Program-made: the position numbers and the translations under genes
Notes under the pieces: model-generated
Databases searched by the model: none
Seen by the model: only the letters and a program-made list of their open reading frames with translations
What the model was told of the DNA's origin: nothing
NCBI GenBank assembly: GCA_964017045.1
Contig: OZ024808.1
Location: 21,218,418 to 21,282,417, forward strand
From: Omphiscola glabra
Taxonomy: Eukaryota; Mollusca; Gastropoda; Lymnaeidae
Length of the DNA stretch: 64,000 nt
Direction: 5' to 3'
Part shown: in pieces, positions 35,006-45,261 of the stretch
Layout: the number at the start of each line of letters is the position of its first letter
Numbering within the stretch: the first letter of the stretch is position 1

Positions 35006-37179
35006 TAGAGACCGACAAAAATTGATTTTCTGAATTCGGCCGAAAAAGGAAACTAGGCCGTAATTTAAATGTGACTTTCGACAGAAACCGAAAGAGAAAC
35101 CAAACGTTTAGCGAGACTTTCAGCCGAAACCGAAGTCGAGCTGAAACTGAAATATTTAGAAATTTGTTTACGCATACATTCTACATACATAGAAAATGAT
35201 TGCAGCAAGTATCAATATTTACATTTTTTATATAAAAATAATAAATTAGTGAATATAATAAATGAACATCCAAATCGACGGTCTCAAACTCGCGTCCCGC
35301 GGGCCATTCGTAACCATCGTGAAGATATTTTGCGGCCTTCTACATGAAAGCAAAGCTTAGACTTCATACGGCCGGTGCGTTTTCCCCATTTTCATATCTA
35401 TAAGTGAATATCCGAGACGGTTTCAGTTGAAGCTCCCCGACTTATCTTATTCTGATTTTTACTATGTTTCTATATATTTTGTATATTGATAATAATAATA
35501 ATGGTAAGAACCGTTTTAAAATAGGACTAATTTTTTTTTATTGTATAGCACTTTATAAGATAAACATGGCAAGAGTGTGTTTGTTAGAATTTTTTTTTTA
35601 AAAAGTCACGATTTACACCATTGTGGTTGTGCATTACCCAACAACTATCATTCGGATACGCTATCAAAGAATCCCAATTAAAATTGCCGATAGTGTTAAC
35701 GAGCGAAGGAAATTCAGACCCTGTCAGCTAGGTCACTTTTAAATTTCGGTTAGTCTAAAAAAAAAAATATGTCAAAGTTCAGGGCCAAACTAATTGATGC
35801 GCATCTTCAAGCTATACTGAGGGTCTCAGTTGCCTCCACACTCAAGCCAAAGTTGCTCGGGTGTGTAAGAAGTAGCGCTGCAAGGTCTCTGGCAACAATG
35901 AGCAGGAGGAAGATGGAGAAACATAGTTCTTGAGAACACTCAATGTTTTTATTTGCTATTTATAAGGCGTGAGCAGATTGTAACAGTTGTATTTTATTGA
36001 GTTTGTAAATACTGTTTTTGTGTGGAATACTTGATGCGGCCCTGACTCAATCAGGCTCTATCTCATGCGGCCCCCCCCCCCCCGGATGATTTGAGTTTCA
36101 GACCCCTGATCTAATGATTACCTAAGCTTTTACCGTTTCAATTAAAAGTAATTTTAATTTCTTTTAAATGTTTTTAAAGTCGTATTGTGGGAGAAAATTT
36201 GAAGTGGGGAGTGCGAAAACTTTCGCAAAATAGACCATTGAGAGCCCTTTTGCTTTTGTAATATAATTAAAACCTAGAACATATACCTATACAAATTATT
36301 GTTGCTCTAATAGAGCACATTGTCAGCTAAATATAAGTTAGTTAGACTATAAAAATATCACCACTATGTTTCACTGTTATCGTCATACGAATGCTTTGTG
36401 TCTTCATGAATAGCTGGCAAGATTATCGCTGTATTAATATTTAGCCTAGAACCAACACATTAGTCTTTCCGTGCTGATAACGTAATTATTTCGTTCGGCA
36501 AACTCCTTCACCCCAATTGGTCGGGAAAATTATAACTTTTTAACAGGGTCTCTTAAACTGTTGTTCTGGCGGGTCTCGACGGAGAATCGGGACAAAAAAA
36601 AACAACTCAAAAATTGTTCGCCAATATCATAAAAGTAAACAGGTCTGCAGTGGGCATACAAAATAATTATAATACCAACCAGTGATACATTCACACGCAT
36701 GTTATTTCGTAAATAACAATGTTTATGAGCATGACACTGATGAATTTCAAGGTATGAATGGTTTGAAAAATGGCAAAGTTTCCTTAATTTTCTTTCTTGT
36801 TTTAAAAACAATAAAAAAAAATAATAATGTTTCAAACATTACAATTCCTACGATTATTCAATATTATACACCTTTGCCTATGACAACATTGATGAGCATG
36901 CTAAATCATAAATTAAAATTATATCACAAATGAAGGAATTGAAAAAACCTAGGGTTAAAAATTTTATTTTTGAAAAAGAACGAACATAATGATATAAGTA
37001 TTGCCATTCCATTAGTTTTTCTTCCACAAAACTGTTTACATTGGCTCAGTCCTAATTGAAATGTAATTTTTTTGGAAACATAGGACTTTTCAGTTTAGGC
37101 CGAAAACGAAACGAGGCCGAAAGTGATAAAATGGCCACTTTTGGCGCCAAACCCGAAGCCGATATTCGGTCTGTCTCTA
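35006..37179. mobile_element. hAT element, second copy of the 28717 family
   Basis: It starts TAGAGACCGACAAAAATTG and ends GATATTCGGTCTGTCTCTA, inverted repeats matching the copy at 28717-30678. Flanks ACCCTCAT and ACCACCAG agree at only 5 of 8 bases, so the target duplication is degraded or absent. Between about 35277 and 36112 lies a unit with its own inverted ends (GGTCTCAAACTCGCGTCCCG and GATTTGAGTTTCAGACCCC) carrying a transposase remnant. This suggests a hAT nested in a hAT. Confidence 0.75.
35795..35935 (+). pseudogene. hAT transposase C-terminal remnant, second copy
   Basis: One frame reads DAHLQAILRVSVASTLKPK and then LLGCVRSSAARSLATMSRRK. It is collinear with the remnant at about 29060-29180 in the first copy and with the hATC end of GTF2IRD2-like transposases. 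Only the last 40-50 residues survive. The MELIDLQ segment is not evident here. Confidence 0.65.
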
Positions 37180-37189
37180 ACCACCAGCC

Positions 37190-38465
37190 ATACAAACCTC
37201 ATGATTATATACATTAAACGTCTATGGTATCAGACAAAAGGGAGTTGAGATCACTAAGATACTCCTCGAGTTCCACGTGGACGTGTCACTCTACCAGGAA
37301 ACTCTACTGAAAGGTAAGTCTTTGCACGTAGCGGGCTACTCCATGTTCCATTGCATCTATAAGCAATGCAGGTGTCTGGTCATTTTGGTCAAAAACGTAT
37401 TACCGATGGGAGTGCTTGTAACGAAGTCGTACCAAGGTACTGGCACCCTCACTATCCGAGTGTTAAAAAGGTTTCGAACATGCGTGCGCTCGAGGACTGA
37501 CTCCCCCCCCCCCCAGTGGTCGGCCTTGACTTGCACCCTGTCTCTGGCGTATGTTTATGACATACAGTCATGATTAGTAACAAGGAACGCAATGTTCGCT
37601 GACGACTTTGTAATCTGGGTCTAGGGAAAAATCAATTCAGCAACTACAGACCTCATTGAGATACAACCCTACGCTGAGAAATGGGAATCGGTGGTAAGTG
37701 CGGAGAAATATTTTAATCACTGTTTATTAAATAAAAGAATGCTCTTTTTAAGGTAGACAGATATTCATGTTTGTGGGAAATCGCTCAAATGGGACAAAAC
37801 ACTGACATATTTTAAAATAATGCTGGAATAGAAACTCTAGCTGCACAACCTTGTACGTGAATTCGAAATCGTACCTGGCTAAGAAACTGGCAATCACTGA
37901 CCTTTGCACTGACGCAAGCCTCCTCAGAACACTATACCTGGGGAGCGTGACAGGGGCTCAGGACTATAGCCACCCAGTATATTCTTCACAGGCTGAAAGT
38001 TTTTACAGGGTCTTAATCGATCACAGCACCTAGCTCTCAGGCTCGTATGTTGGGCGTTACTTACAACATCCACGGCTGCTGTGGAAATACTGACATAGAA
38101 CCACTCAGTATCAAGGAACAAGGCCATCCTAACGACCGTCGAAAGGAAAGAATGGAACCCTGTTTCCAATTACAAAGACCGCTGGGTCAAGCGGACTAGG
38201 CTTAAAAGACCCTCCTTCATGGATGCTGTCCATTCATTAGAGAATAAACACCATTTACAAGTATACGCCTGATCCAGTAGAGATCACCTCATGATAGCTG
38301 TGAACCTATAGATATTCGTCTGACCCTGGCAGGCGCGACTGTTACCAAGTCGAGCCTATCAAATGAGCGAACGGAAGCCTCACTTGAGACCATCGAGTCG
38401 TATTCGGACACCGTGTTAAAATCTTCACAAACGGCTCCTAACTGGCCAGAGGGAAACAAGCCACT
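37190..38465 (+). pseudogene. I-like LINE fragment, second copy
   Basis: Frames align with 21380-22600 of the first copy. QWSALTCTLSLAYVYDIQ corresponds to motif B and its downstream helix, and MFADDFVIW corresponds to motif C, with the FADD aspartates kept. SLLRTLYLGSVTGAQDYS corresponds to the connection region. It is more decayed than the first copy, with multiple frameshifts and stops, and lacks the start and the terminal finger. Confidence 0.65.
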
Positions 38466-38527
38466 GTTTGCACCCCATCGACTTTGGTATTATTTATTAC
38501 AAAACGTAACAGTGAGATATAACATGT

Positions 38528-39306
38528 ATTTATATATATATAAATGACTTTATGTATGTATGTCCCTTATGCGCTCCTGTACCATTCATCCGATTGCGAT
38601 AAAACATTGGTGCGTTGTTTTCCCCGCGCCTGAACATTTTTTCTGAATTATTACACCCATTATACAATATCCAGTTTGGTGTCGGGGCTCTTTGTTCGTT
38701 GTTTTTTTTTTCTTTTATGAGCTATGTCAATATAATTCCGTATCCGTTCCATTGTGATAAAACTTTGGTGAGTTGTTTTGCGCACGTCCGCAAAGCTTTC
38801 TAAACTAGTACTATCATTTTACAGTAGTCCAATGGGGCCGAGGGCCATAAATAACTTTCTTTTTCTTATATGATCTATATAAATATAATTTCAAACAGAG
38901 CTATTGCATGGGTGGATGGAATTTTATGAAATGCAAACAGCGACATTTCAACTTGAATGTCACACAATATGAAGGTTTCTGTATATTAGTACAACCATTT
39001 TACAATATTCCATTTTGGGACTGGGGCCTTAAATTGATTTTTTAAAAATATTATATGTGCTAAATAAATATATTTGCAAACAAAGCTATTGCATGGGTAG
39101 ATCAAATCCTAAATTTTAAAAATTCATACTTCTCACATGGACAGCTGTATTTGGCCTGCTCACGCATCAAAAACCTTCTACAGTTGAGCCCGGTTATGTC
39201 GCTACAAAAGATATTTTGTGTATAAAAAATTTCTCTAAATCAGTATTATAACAAAAAATAATTCTTTATTTGAGTGGCATTGCAGCGCCAGCCGGGTACC
39301 TGCTAG
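38528..39306 (+). mobile_element. Short non-autonomous Helitron, copy 3
   Basis: It begins TATATATATATAAATGACTT and ends CAGCCGGGTACCTGCTAG then T. It has the same internal GCGCTCCTGTACCATTCATC and GAGCTATTGCATGGGTGGAT motifs as the longer copies. At about 0.78 kb it lacks most repeated modules. Nothing is encoded. Confidence 0.75.
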
Positions 39307-39450
39307 TTAATATATCAAAACTGATGTGTCTTCATTTCAAATGTATCGTTATAAAACTATTGAATTTTTGTTTCCAACGTGTTTTTAATCTTGTATGTAA
39401 GCAGAAGAAAAACAACCACATACATATTTTATAATAGTTGGTGGACTACA

Positions 39451-40161
39451 CCAGAGGTCCACAAAATTTTTGGTCTCGTAGACCACTTGCCATTTTTTTC
39501 AGTTTAGGCTTACCTGACATTGATTTTTTTTCAAATTCATTAACTTCAAATGTATTTTTGACAGCTGGTATAGTGCTACTCACTTTGAAATAATTTAATT
39601 TATAACGGTAGTGTGAAAAACTTTTTAAATAACATAGTAATATTTATACATTTATTAATTAAATTCAAATCGAAACGTAACCAATTTATATTTACTTTCT
39701 GTTTCATAAAATAACTAAGCAAAAAATAAATGCTTCTAGCGTGAGGGATGAACACAACGAAGCCTTACAGGCAGAGAAAATAAAAGCGTACGCGGGCGGA
39801 GCTGCGGGAAACTGCTAGTTTATAATAATTCTTAAACAGCTTCCTACATCAGAAAGTATACCTAATAACTTAAATTTTAATATGCTTTACCACATAGGTA
39901 CTTTTATAATTTATGTAGGAAGATATTTGTCTTTATATTTTAGGGTAATATTATGTAAGTAAATAGGTACTATCTGTGTATGTGAATTATCACATTCTTG
40001 AAATGCCAAGATAGAAGTCACTACCTGCTTACATGAGATCCACTATCGTTGACCCCCATTTTCATTTCATGGACCCACAATTTTTGTTTCGCTGACATGG
40101 ACCCCCTTGCAAGTTGTCGTCGACACCTGGGGATCCATATAGACCACATAGGGAATCAGTG
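39451..40161. mobile_element. Probable non-autonomous hAT
   Basis: The left end, CCAGAGGTCCACAAAATTTT then TAGACCACTTGCCA, and the right end, GACCACATAGGGAATCAGTG, resemble widespread hAT termini that pair GGTCC..GGACC-like arms. GACATGGACCCCCTTGC lies subterminally. No matching 8-bp duplication was found, and the middle may hold another insertion (GCTGCGGGAAACTGCTAGT near 39805 resembles a Helitron end). Confidence 0.45.
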
Positions 40162-40239
40162 ATTTACACAGTCAATTAACGCATAGTGTATAACATCACA
40201 GCTAAAATAATCTTCTAAATTCTTTGTCTGCAACAACAG

Positions 40240-40424
40240 CTTCGTGCTACTTGACAGCGGCCTCCGCCCTGCCCACTGAAACTACCTTACCAAGTGTCAA
40301 TGGTACAGACTCAACCCCTAACACTGAGCCAACTACACATGGATCGGGATTTCAAGCGAACCGACCAGGAAAGAATTTCATCATTACGGAAATTCTCATC
40401 TTTATTGTAATGTCTGTCATGTAA
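40240..40424 (+). CDS. Ig-like domain gene, last exon (Thr/Ser stalk and C-terminal anchor)
   Basis: The acceptor TTCTTTGTCTGCAACAACAG precedes two bases (CT) that complete the phase-1 codon left by 31022-31211, giving Ala. The frame then reads SCYLTAASALPTETTLPSVN, a Thr/Ser/Pro-rich stalk with sequon NGT, then GSGFQANRPGKN, and ends with hydrophobic FIITEILIFIVMSVM before TAA at 40422-40424. A short hydrophobic tail with no cytoplasmic extension after small residues suggests a GPI-attachment signal; a minimal membrane anchor is the alternative. The stop is followed within two bases by AATAAA. The preceding intron is about 9.0 kb. Phase agreement across all three exons is the strongest support. 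Confidence 0.65.
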
Positions 40425-40425
40425 A

Positions 40426-40431
40426 AATAAA
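40426..40431 (+). terminator. Poly(A) signal of the Ig gene
   Basis: AATAAA starts two bases after the stop codon, so the 3' UTR would be only about 20-30 bases. A T-rich and GT-rich stretch (TTTTCTTACAATGTC) follows at the distance expected for cleavage. Confidence 0.55.
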
Positions 40432-40451
40432 GCTTTTCTTACAATGTCTTC

Positions 40452-40935
40452 TACCTTTAGACAAGTTTGTTCAGATGTCTCCGACCATTGACAATTTTGT
40501 TCAGATGTCTCCGACCATTGACAAGTTTGTTCAGATGTCTCCGACCATTGACAAGTTTGTTCAGATGTCTACGACCATTGACAAGTTTGTTCAGATGTCG
40601 CCGACCATTGACAAGTTTGTTCAGATGTCTCCGACCATTGACAGGTTTGTTCAAATGTCTCCGACCATTGACAAGTTTGTTCAGATGTCTCCGAGCATTG
40701 ACAAGTTTGTTCAGATGTCTCCGACTATTGACAAGTTTGTTCAGATGTCTCCGACCATTGACAAGTTTGGTCAGATCCATTGGACAAGTTTGTTCAGATG
40801 TCTCCGACCATTGACAAGTTTGGTCAGACCCATTGGTCAAGTTTGTTCAGATGTCTCCGACCATTGACAAGATTGGTCAGATGGCTCCGACCATTGACAA
40901 GTTTAGTCAGATCCATTGGACAAATTTGGTCAGCC
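40452..40935. repeat. 30-bp minisatellite, about 16 copies
   Basis: The unit ACAAGTTTGTTCAGATGTCT plus CCGACCATTG has a period of 30 and is highly homogeneous until 40760. After that, units lose parts and end in GGTCAGATCCATTGG variants. The period is a multiple of three, so frames stay open on both strands. It begins only about 20 bp past the poly(A) signal. Confidence 0.95.
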
Positions 40936-41283
40936 ATGTTGTCAAGTTTTTAAAAAAATCTTGGTTGTTTAAATCGTTTATACTATTTGCTAACAATTTC
41001 TAAATTTAAAACTTGTTTATTATGAATTAACCATAAATTATATACTACTTTGTTTGCTGCTGAATATAAAATTTAAACATGTTTATTATGAAATAATCCC
41101 ACAATTTATACTATATTATTTGCTGGACAAGGGTTCTTTTATTTCTACTGAAAATACATTATTTCTCATTTAAATATAACTGTATTGCTTTGATAAAAGG
41201 CAGTTCAATATTAAGCCCCCAATGAACTTCCCTAAGTAGACGAGTGTTTGTGTTTCTTTCTAAGTATTTCTAACGGAGGGGAA

Positions 41284-41708
41284 ATTGGTACACGGGTACC
41301 AGAATTGAGAGGTTTGGATTCAAAAACGATTTAAAATATTATTGTTGGGTTTGTAAGAGCGAATGAGGTATCAAATGAAAGATGATTGAATGTACTATAG
41401 GTTTGTGAACTTAATTCTTCATTTAAACTAAAATAAACTACCACAAACGACATCCGAATAGCATTAGTCAAAATGGACCCGGACACGCAGCGCCGCCATT
41501 CGCGACCGGGTACCATTAGACCATATGCCATTCTGGTGTCCGTTGTGGTATTTTATTTTTTAGTAAAACTGAAGAATTGATTTCACAAACGTACAATCCG
41601 TTCAATTATCTTTCAGTCGACACCATATTTCGTCTTACAAACCCAACAATAATATTTTAAATCTTTTTTTTAATCACAGCCTCTCAATTCTGGTACCAAT
41701 GCACCAAT
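41284..41708. mobile_element. Foldback MITE of about 425 bp
   Basis: The left ATTGGTACACGGGTACCAGA and the reverse complement of the right ATTGGTGCATTGGTACCAG continue as arms of well over 100 bp, for example TTTAAAATATTATTGTTGGG. They meet around a GC-rich centre (CGCAGCGCCGCCATTCGCGA). The element is absent from the equivalent place in duplication copy B, near 47860. No target duplication was resolved. Confidence 0.75.
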
Positions 41709-41764
41709 AGGTGCAGCCTATTTATATACTGTATTTATTATCTCGATACCATTTCAAATTGAAT

Positions 41765-41977
41765 GTGCACATCAGTGGTTCTAAACCTTCCTAATGCCGG
41801 GACCCTTTAATTCAGTTGCTCAGATTTTGGCGAACGCCCAACCATAAAATTATTTTCATTGCTATTTCATAACTGTAGAGCATATGTTTTTCAGATGGTC
41901 TTAGGCGACCCTTCTGAAAGGGTCGTTCGACCCCCAAAAAGGTCGCGACCCACAGGTTGAGAACCGCTGGTGTACAT
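41765..41977. mobile_element. SPIN-like non-autonomous hAT (197 bp) with 8-bp target duplication
   Basis: The element 41773-41969 begins CAGTGGTTCTAAACCTTCCT and ends CACAGGTTGAGAACCGCTG. Internal blocks are AACCATAAAATTATTTTCAT, GATGGTCTTAGGCGACCC and GGGTCGTTCGACCCCCAAA. These reproduce both termini of SPIN hAT transposons as I remember them. Flanks GTGCACAT (41765-41772) and GTGTACAT (41970-41977) agree at 7 of 8 bases, fitting hAT. SPIN is known for horizontal transfer among tetrapods and has been reported from the pond snail Lymnaea stagnalis. It has no coding capacity. Its family assignment rests on memory. Confidence 0.75.
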
Positions 41978-42942
41978 GCATATTTTTTTCACTTCAAATT
42001 AAATATTAACAATTAACATATCTGGTATTTTTAAATAGCAACATTGATATAGACTTTTTTCTTATCTTAAGTTTCCAAATTTTAAGACCATATTTTTATA
42101 TACTTTACTATACATAAGGGATTCAATCCTCCCAATTTCGTTAATAAATCAAGATATCTTCAAATTTTTTAGCATATGGAATTTCCAATCCAGTGAGTGT
42201 ATAAGAAATGAATTGAAATATGCATATACTTTTTTTTTTTAAGTTTTAATTCTAAAATTCAATTTTCGGTCCATGGATGGCTATGCGTCAAATAATGAGT
42301 TAAGCCCCTTGCATAGCCAAATCAAGCTAAACATCATACCACGTAATAGGTAAGTCTTTGACCCCCGACTCCTGTGACGCTCCTGGTTCTCACTAAGGAA
42401 CTAGATTTTTCTGCTAACAAAATTACTGGCCTTATGAGTTCGTCCCATTCCAAACAATTTGTTTCTTTAAAAACAACTACTTGTAATTTTCATTAATTTT
42501 TAAATATTATTTTTTATTACACTACATGTCGAGATACAAAAGCCGCTGTAAGGCCCCGGGTTGGGGGGGGGGGGAGGTGTGGGTATATTTTATTGTCCAC
42601 TTCCTATCTCAGATTGAAAGCTGCTGGTTCCCTTCCTATAGTGTAGACGTCCTATAGTGCTGATTCCCTTCCTATCCTGTAGACGTCACATAGTGCTGAT
42701 TTCCTTCCTATAGTGGAGACGTCCCTGCTATAGGAAATATCTAAAAAAAGCAAAAATATTATTATTATTAAAGTGCCTTGCCAAAATTGAAGTTTGTTTT
42801 GAAAATAATGCACACATTCGTTGAATTTTTCTTTTCTTTTTGTCAAATTTTAGAATTGGCCATTAGAGTTCATTAATAGTGTCACTGTGAGAGTTCATTG
42901 TTATTAGAAAAATTATATTCTTATAAGTGAAACATTGATGGT

Positions 42943-43179
42943 TGTTACGACCTGGATTGTTGTGAATGTCTGGTCTTGCGACATGGCGACTGTGAGAATG
43001 TTTTGTTAGCGTTGATTGTGAGGTCAGAGGTGAAATTGGTTGAATAGATCATGTAATAAAAATACTATTATTGTATCTTCATTGGATGCTGTTGTTTTGT
43101 TCTTTATTGGATCTGGTGTGACAGAGTACATTCGTCAACCTTGTAGAAAAGCCTAGACTATCACAAGTAGAACGTAACA
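42943..43179. mobile_element. Solo LTR-like insertion
   Basis: The 237-bp unit starts TGTTACG and ends CGTAACA, a perfect 7-bp inverted repeat with TG..CA borders. It contains an AATAAA-like motif (TGTAATAAAAATAC). Duplication copy B lacks it at the matching point near 48670. The flanks ATGGT and TTTAA do not match, so either the duplication decayed or recombination occurred. Confidence 0.5.
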
Positions 43180-43739
43180 TTTAAGAACGCAACAATCGTG
43201 TATTCTGTTTTTCTTTAATACTTTAGAAGAGGAAGTTTTGAAGGCAATGTTTGCATTGTTTCATTAGAATTTGCAAAATATAAGATGCAGTAAATGAAAT
43301 AAGGAATTTTAGTTTGCATCTTAACGCAGCTGAGATAGTTCACTACATTTTTTTTTTTTTTTTTAAATCTTCTTTAAATTCGGTTGTTGGTTTTTTTTTT
43401 GGGGTCGTCATTCGGAAAGACAGTGAGTGGCTTTCGATACAGGATGTGTTTACTGACTCAACTGATCCTTTCCAGGTTTTTTCTCACTAAGCTGACATAA
43501 TGACACTTTGTTTCCTTGACACCTCAATAAGCAGAAATTTGTTAACAACAATGTCCAGGAGAGCGTTCTAAAAATGTGTGTAACACATTCATTGCACCAA
43601 AATTTGCACTTTAGCGTCTCACCATTCTTTTCACACTAGCGTCGCACAACTCTTTGCAAACTACCGTTGCACCATTTCTGCACACTGCCATCGCATCTTT
43701 TTTTGCACACTACCGTTGTACCATTTTTGTATCTCCACC

Positions 43740-43977
43740 TCTCATCCATATCAAATCAGACCTAGTTTCCGGACCTGTGGTTGTAGGTGTCCGACCAAAA
43801 TTACAATTGGACGGCATCTCGTTGTTGCTAGGCAACGACTTAGCTGGTGGGAAGGTGATAGCCGAACCCATCGTAACTCAAGAACCCTGTCTCATTGAAT
43901 CTTCAGAAGAAGATTTAGAAATACATACAGCATGTGCTGTTACCAGGGCAATGAGTCTGAAGATCTCCGAAAAATAG
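43740..43977 (+). pseudogene. Gmr1-like pol: protease C-terminal part
   Basis: The frame includes LVSGPVVVGVRPKLQLDGIS and then LLLGNDLAGGKV, the flap-to-end region of a retropepsin-type protease in this group. The catalytic D-S/T-G is not present, being lost with the truncated 5' side. A TAG at 43975 interrupts the frame before integrase. The upstream part of the open frame (43654-43740) belongs to the flanking duplication. Confidence 0.65.
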
Positions 43978-44025
43978 AGTTCATTAAAAAGTAATAAAAT
44001 TCAATCTGAAGTTGATCTGGGAACG

Positions 44026-45260
44026 ATTGTTTTTTCCCAACTTAATGAAGAATCAAAGGATCACAAAACACCAACTCGAAAACAGCTCATTGAAGAGCAG
44101 AAGAATGATCCAGAAATCATTAAACTTCGAGAGAACGCTATGACCAAAAAAGAAGCTGAGCAATGCCCTGTTTGTTACTTTTTACAAGATGACATACTTA
44201 TGAGGAAATGGCGACCTCCAGATGCCAAGGCTAATGAAGAATGGAGGATTGATCATCATATTGTAGTTCCTGAACTTTACAGGAACGAAGTCCTCAACTT
44301 AGCCCATGAGTCACTCCTTTCAGGCCATTTGGGAGTGAACAAGACATATCACAAAAATACGTCACACTTCTTTTGGCCCAAAATCAAGAAAGATGTGGTG
44401 GATTACTGCAGATCATGTCATACTTGTCAAGTGATAGGGAAACAAAATCAGAAGATACCAGCAGCTCTTCTTCAACCCATTCCAGCGTTTAAAGAACCTT
44501 TCAGTCGCGTCATAATAGACTGCGTTGGGCCTCTGCCAAAGACAAAATCGGGTCACCAATACTTGCTGACAATCATGTGTGCGTCAACAAGGTTCTCAGA
44601 AGCTATTCCTCTCCGCAATATCAAGACTCCGAACATCGTCAAAGCCCTGACGAAGTTTTTTACATTGTTTGGTCTTCCGAAGTCTGTACATTCTGACCAA
44701 GGAACCAACTTCAAGGCTGGACTATTCAAACAAGTGATGAACCAATTGGGTATAGAACACTGCTTGTCGAGTGCAAATCATCCTGAGTCGCAGGGAGCAC
44801 TTGAGCGATTCCATCAGACATTAAAGAACATGATGAGAACTTACTGCCTAGAACAAGAGAAAGACTGGGATGAAGGGATCAACATGCTACTGTTCGCCGC
44901 AAGAGAAGCAGTTCAAGAATCACTTGGATTCAGCCCATTCGAACTGGTGTTTGGCCATACGGTTCGAGGCTCCCTTTAACTTTTAAAAGACACGTGGATG
45001 TCATCGACACTTACTGAAGGACTTTTGGAATATGTCCTAAAGTTTAAAACGAAACTTTTTAATGCCGTTAATTTGGCTTAATCACATTTAAAGGATTCTC
45101 AATCCAAAATGAAAGTTTGGTATGACAAAAAGTCAAAATTCAGAAAGTTTGCTTCAGGGGACAAAGTGCTTGTACTTTTGCCAATACCAGGACAGGCACT
45201 ACAAGATTGATATTTTGGTCCTTATGTAGTTGAGTCCAAACTTAATGACTTAAATTACAT
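44026..45260 (+). pseudogene. Gmr1-like pol: integrase
   Basis: The long open stretch 44140-44979 (279 codons) shows an HHCC finger with HESLLSGH and CRSCHTC at residues 56-63 and 90-96. A DD35E core follows: D127 (IIDCVGP), D186 (HSDQGTNF) and E222 (QGALERFH). All three catalytic residues are kept. Integrase joins the cDNA ends to host DNA. After the stop at 44977 the same frame continues with two more stops through a C-terminal region (KMKVWYDKKSKFRKFASGDK), a GPY/F-type tail. The start given is only the in-frame linker, since the protein is processed from a polyprotein. Confidence 0.85.
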
Positions 45261-45261
45261 T

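Larger units (their letters stand above)
40975..43735. repeat. Direct duplication, copy A (partner 47568-49245)
   Basis: Matching blocks in order include TTTGCTAACAATTTCTAAAT, CAGACGAG then TTTGTGTTTC, AAATCAAGATATCTTCAAAT, GGATGGCTATGCG then ATAATGAGTT, a G run, GTCAAATTTTAG, and GCACACTACCGTTG near the end. Identity appears moderate, so the duplication is old. Copy A is longer because it holds at least three insertions (41284-41708, 41773-41969 and 42943-43179) absent from copy B. Confidence 0.7.

Noticed and set aside
40457..40867. Open frames on both strands in the 30-bp array
   Set aside because: The period is a multiple of three and the unit has no stops in several frames; the array lies beyond the poly(A) signal of the Ig gene.
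43654..43739. Upstream part of the open frame that continues into the protease remnant
   Set aside because: It is composed of the short GCACACTACCGTTGC repeats at the end of the flanking duplication; the shared frame is accidental.
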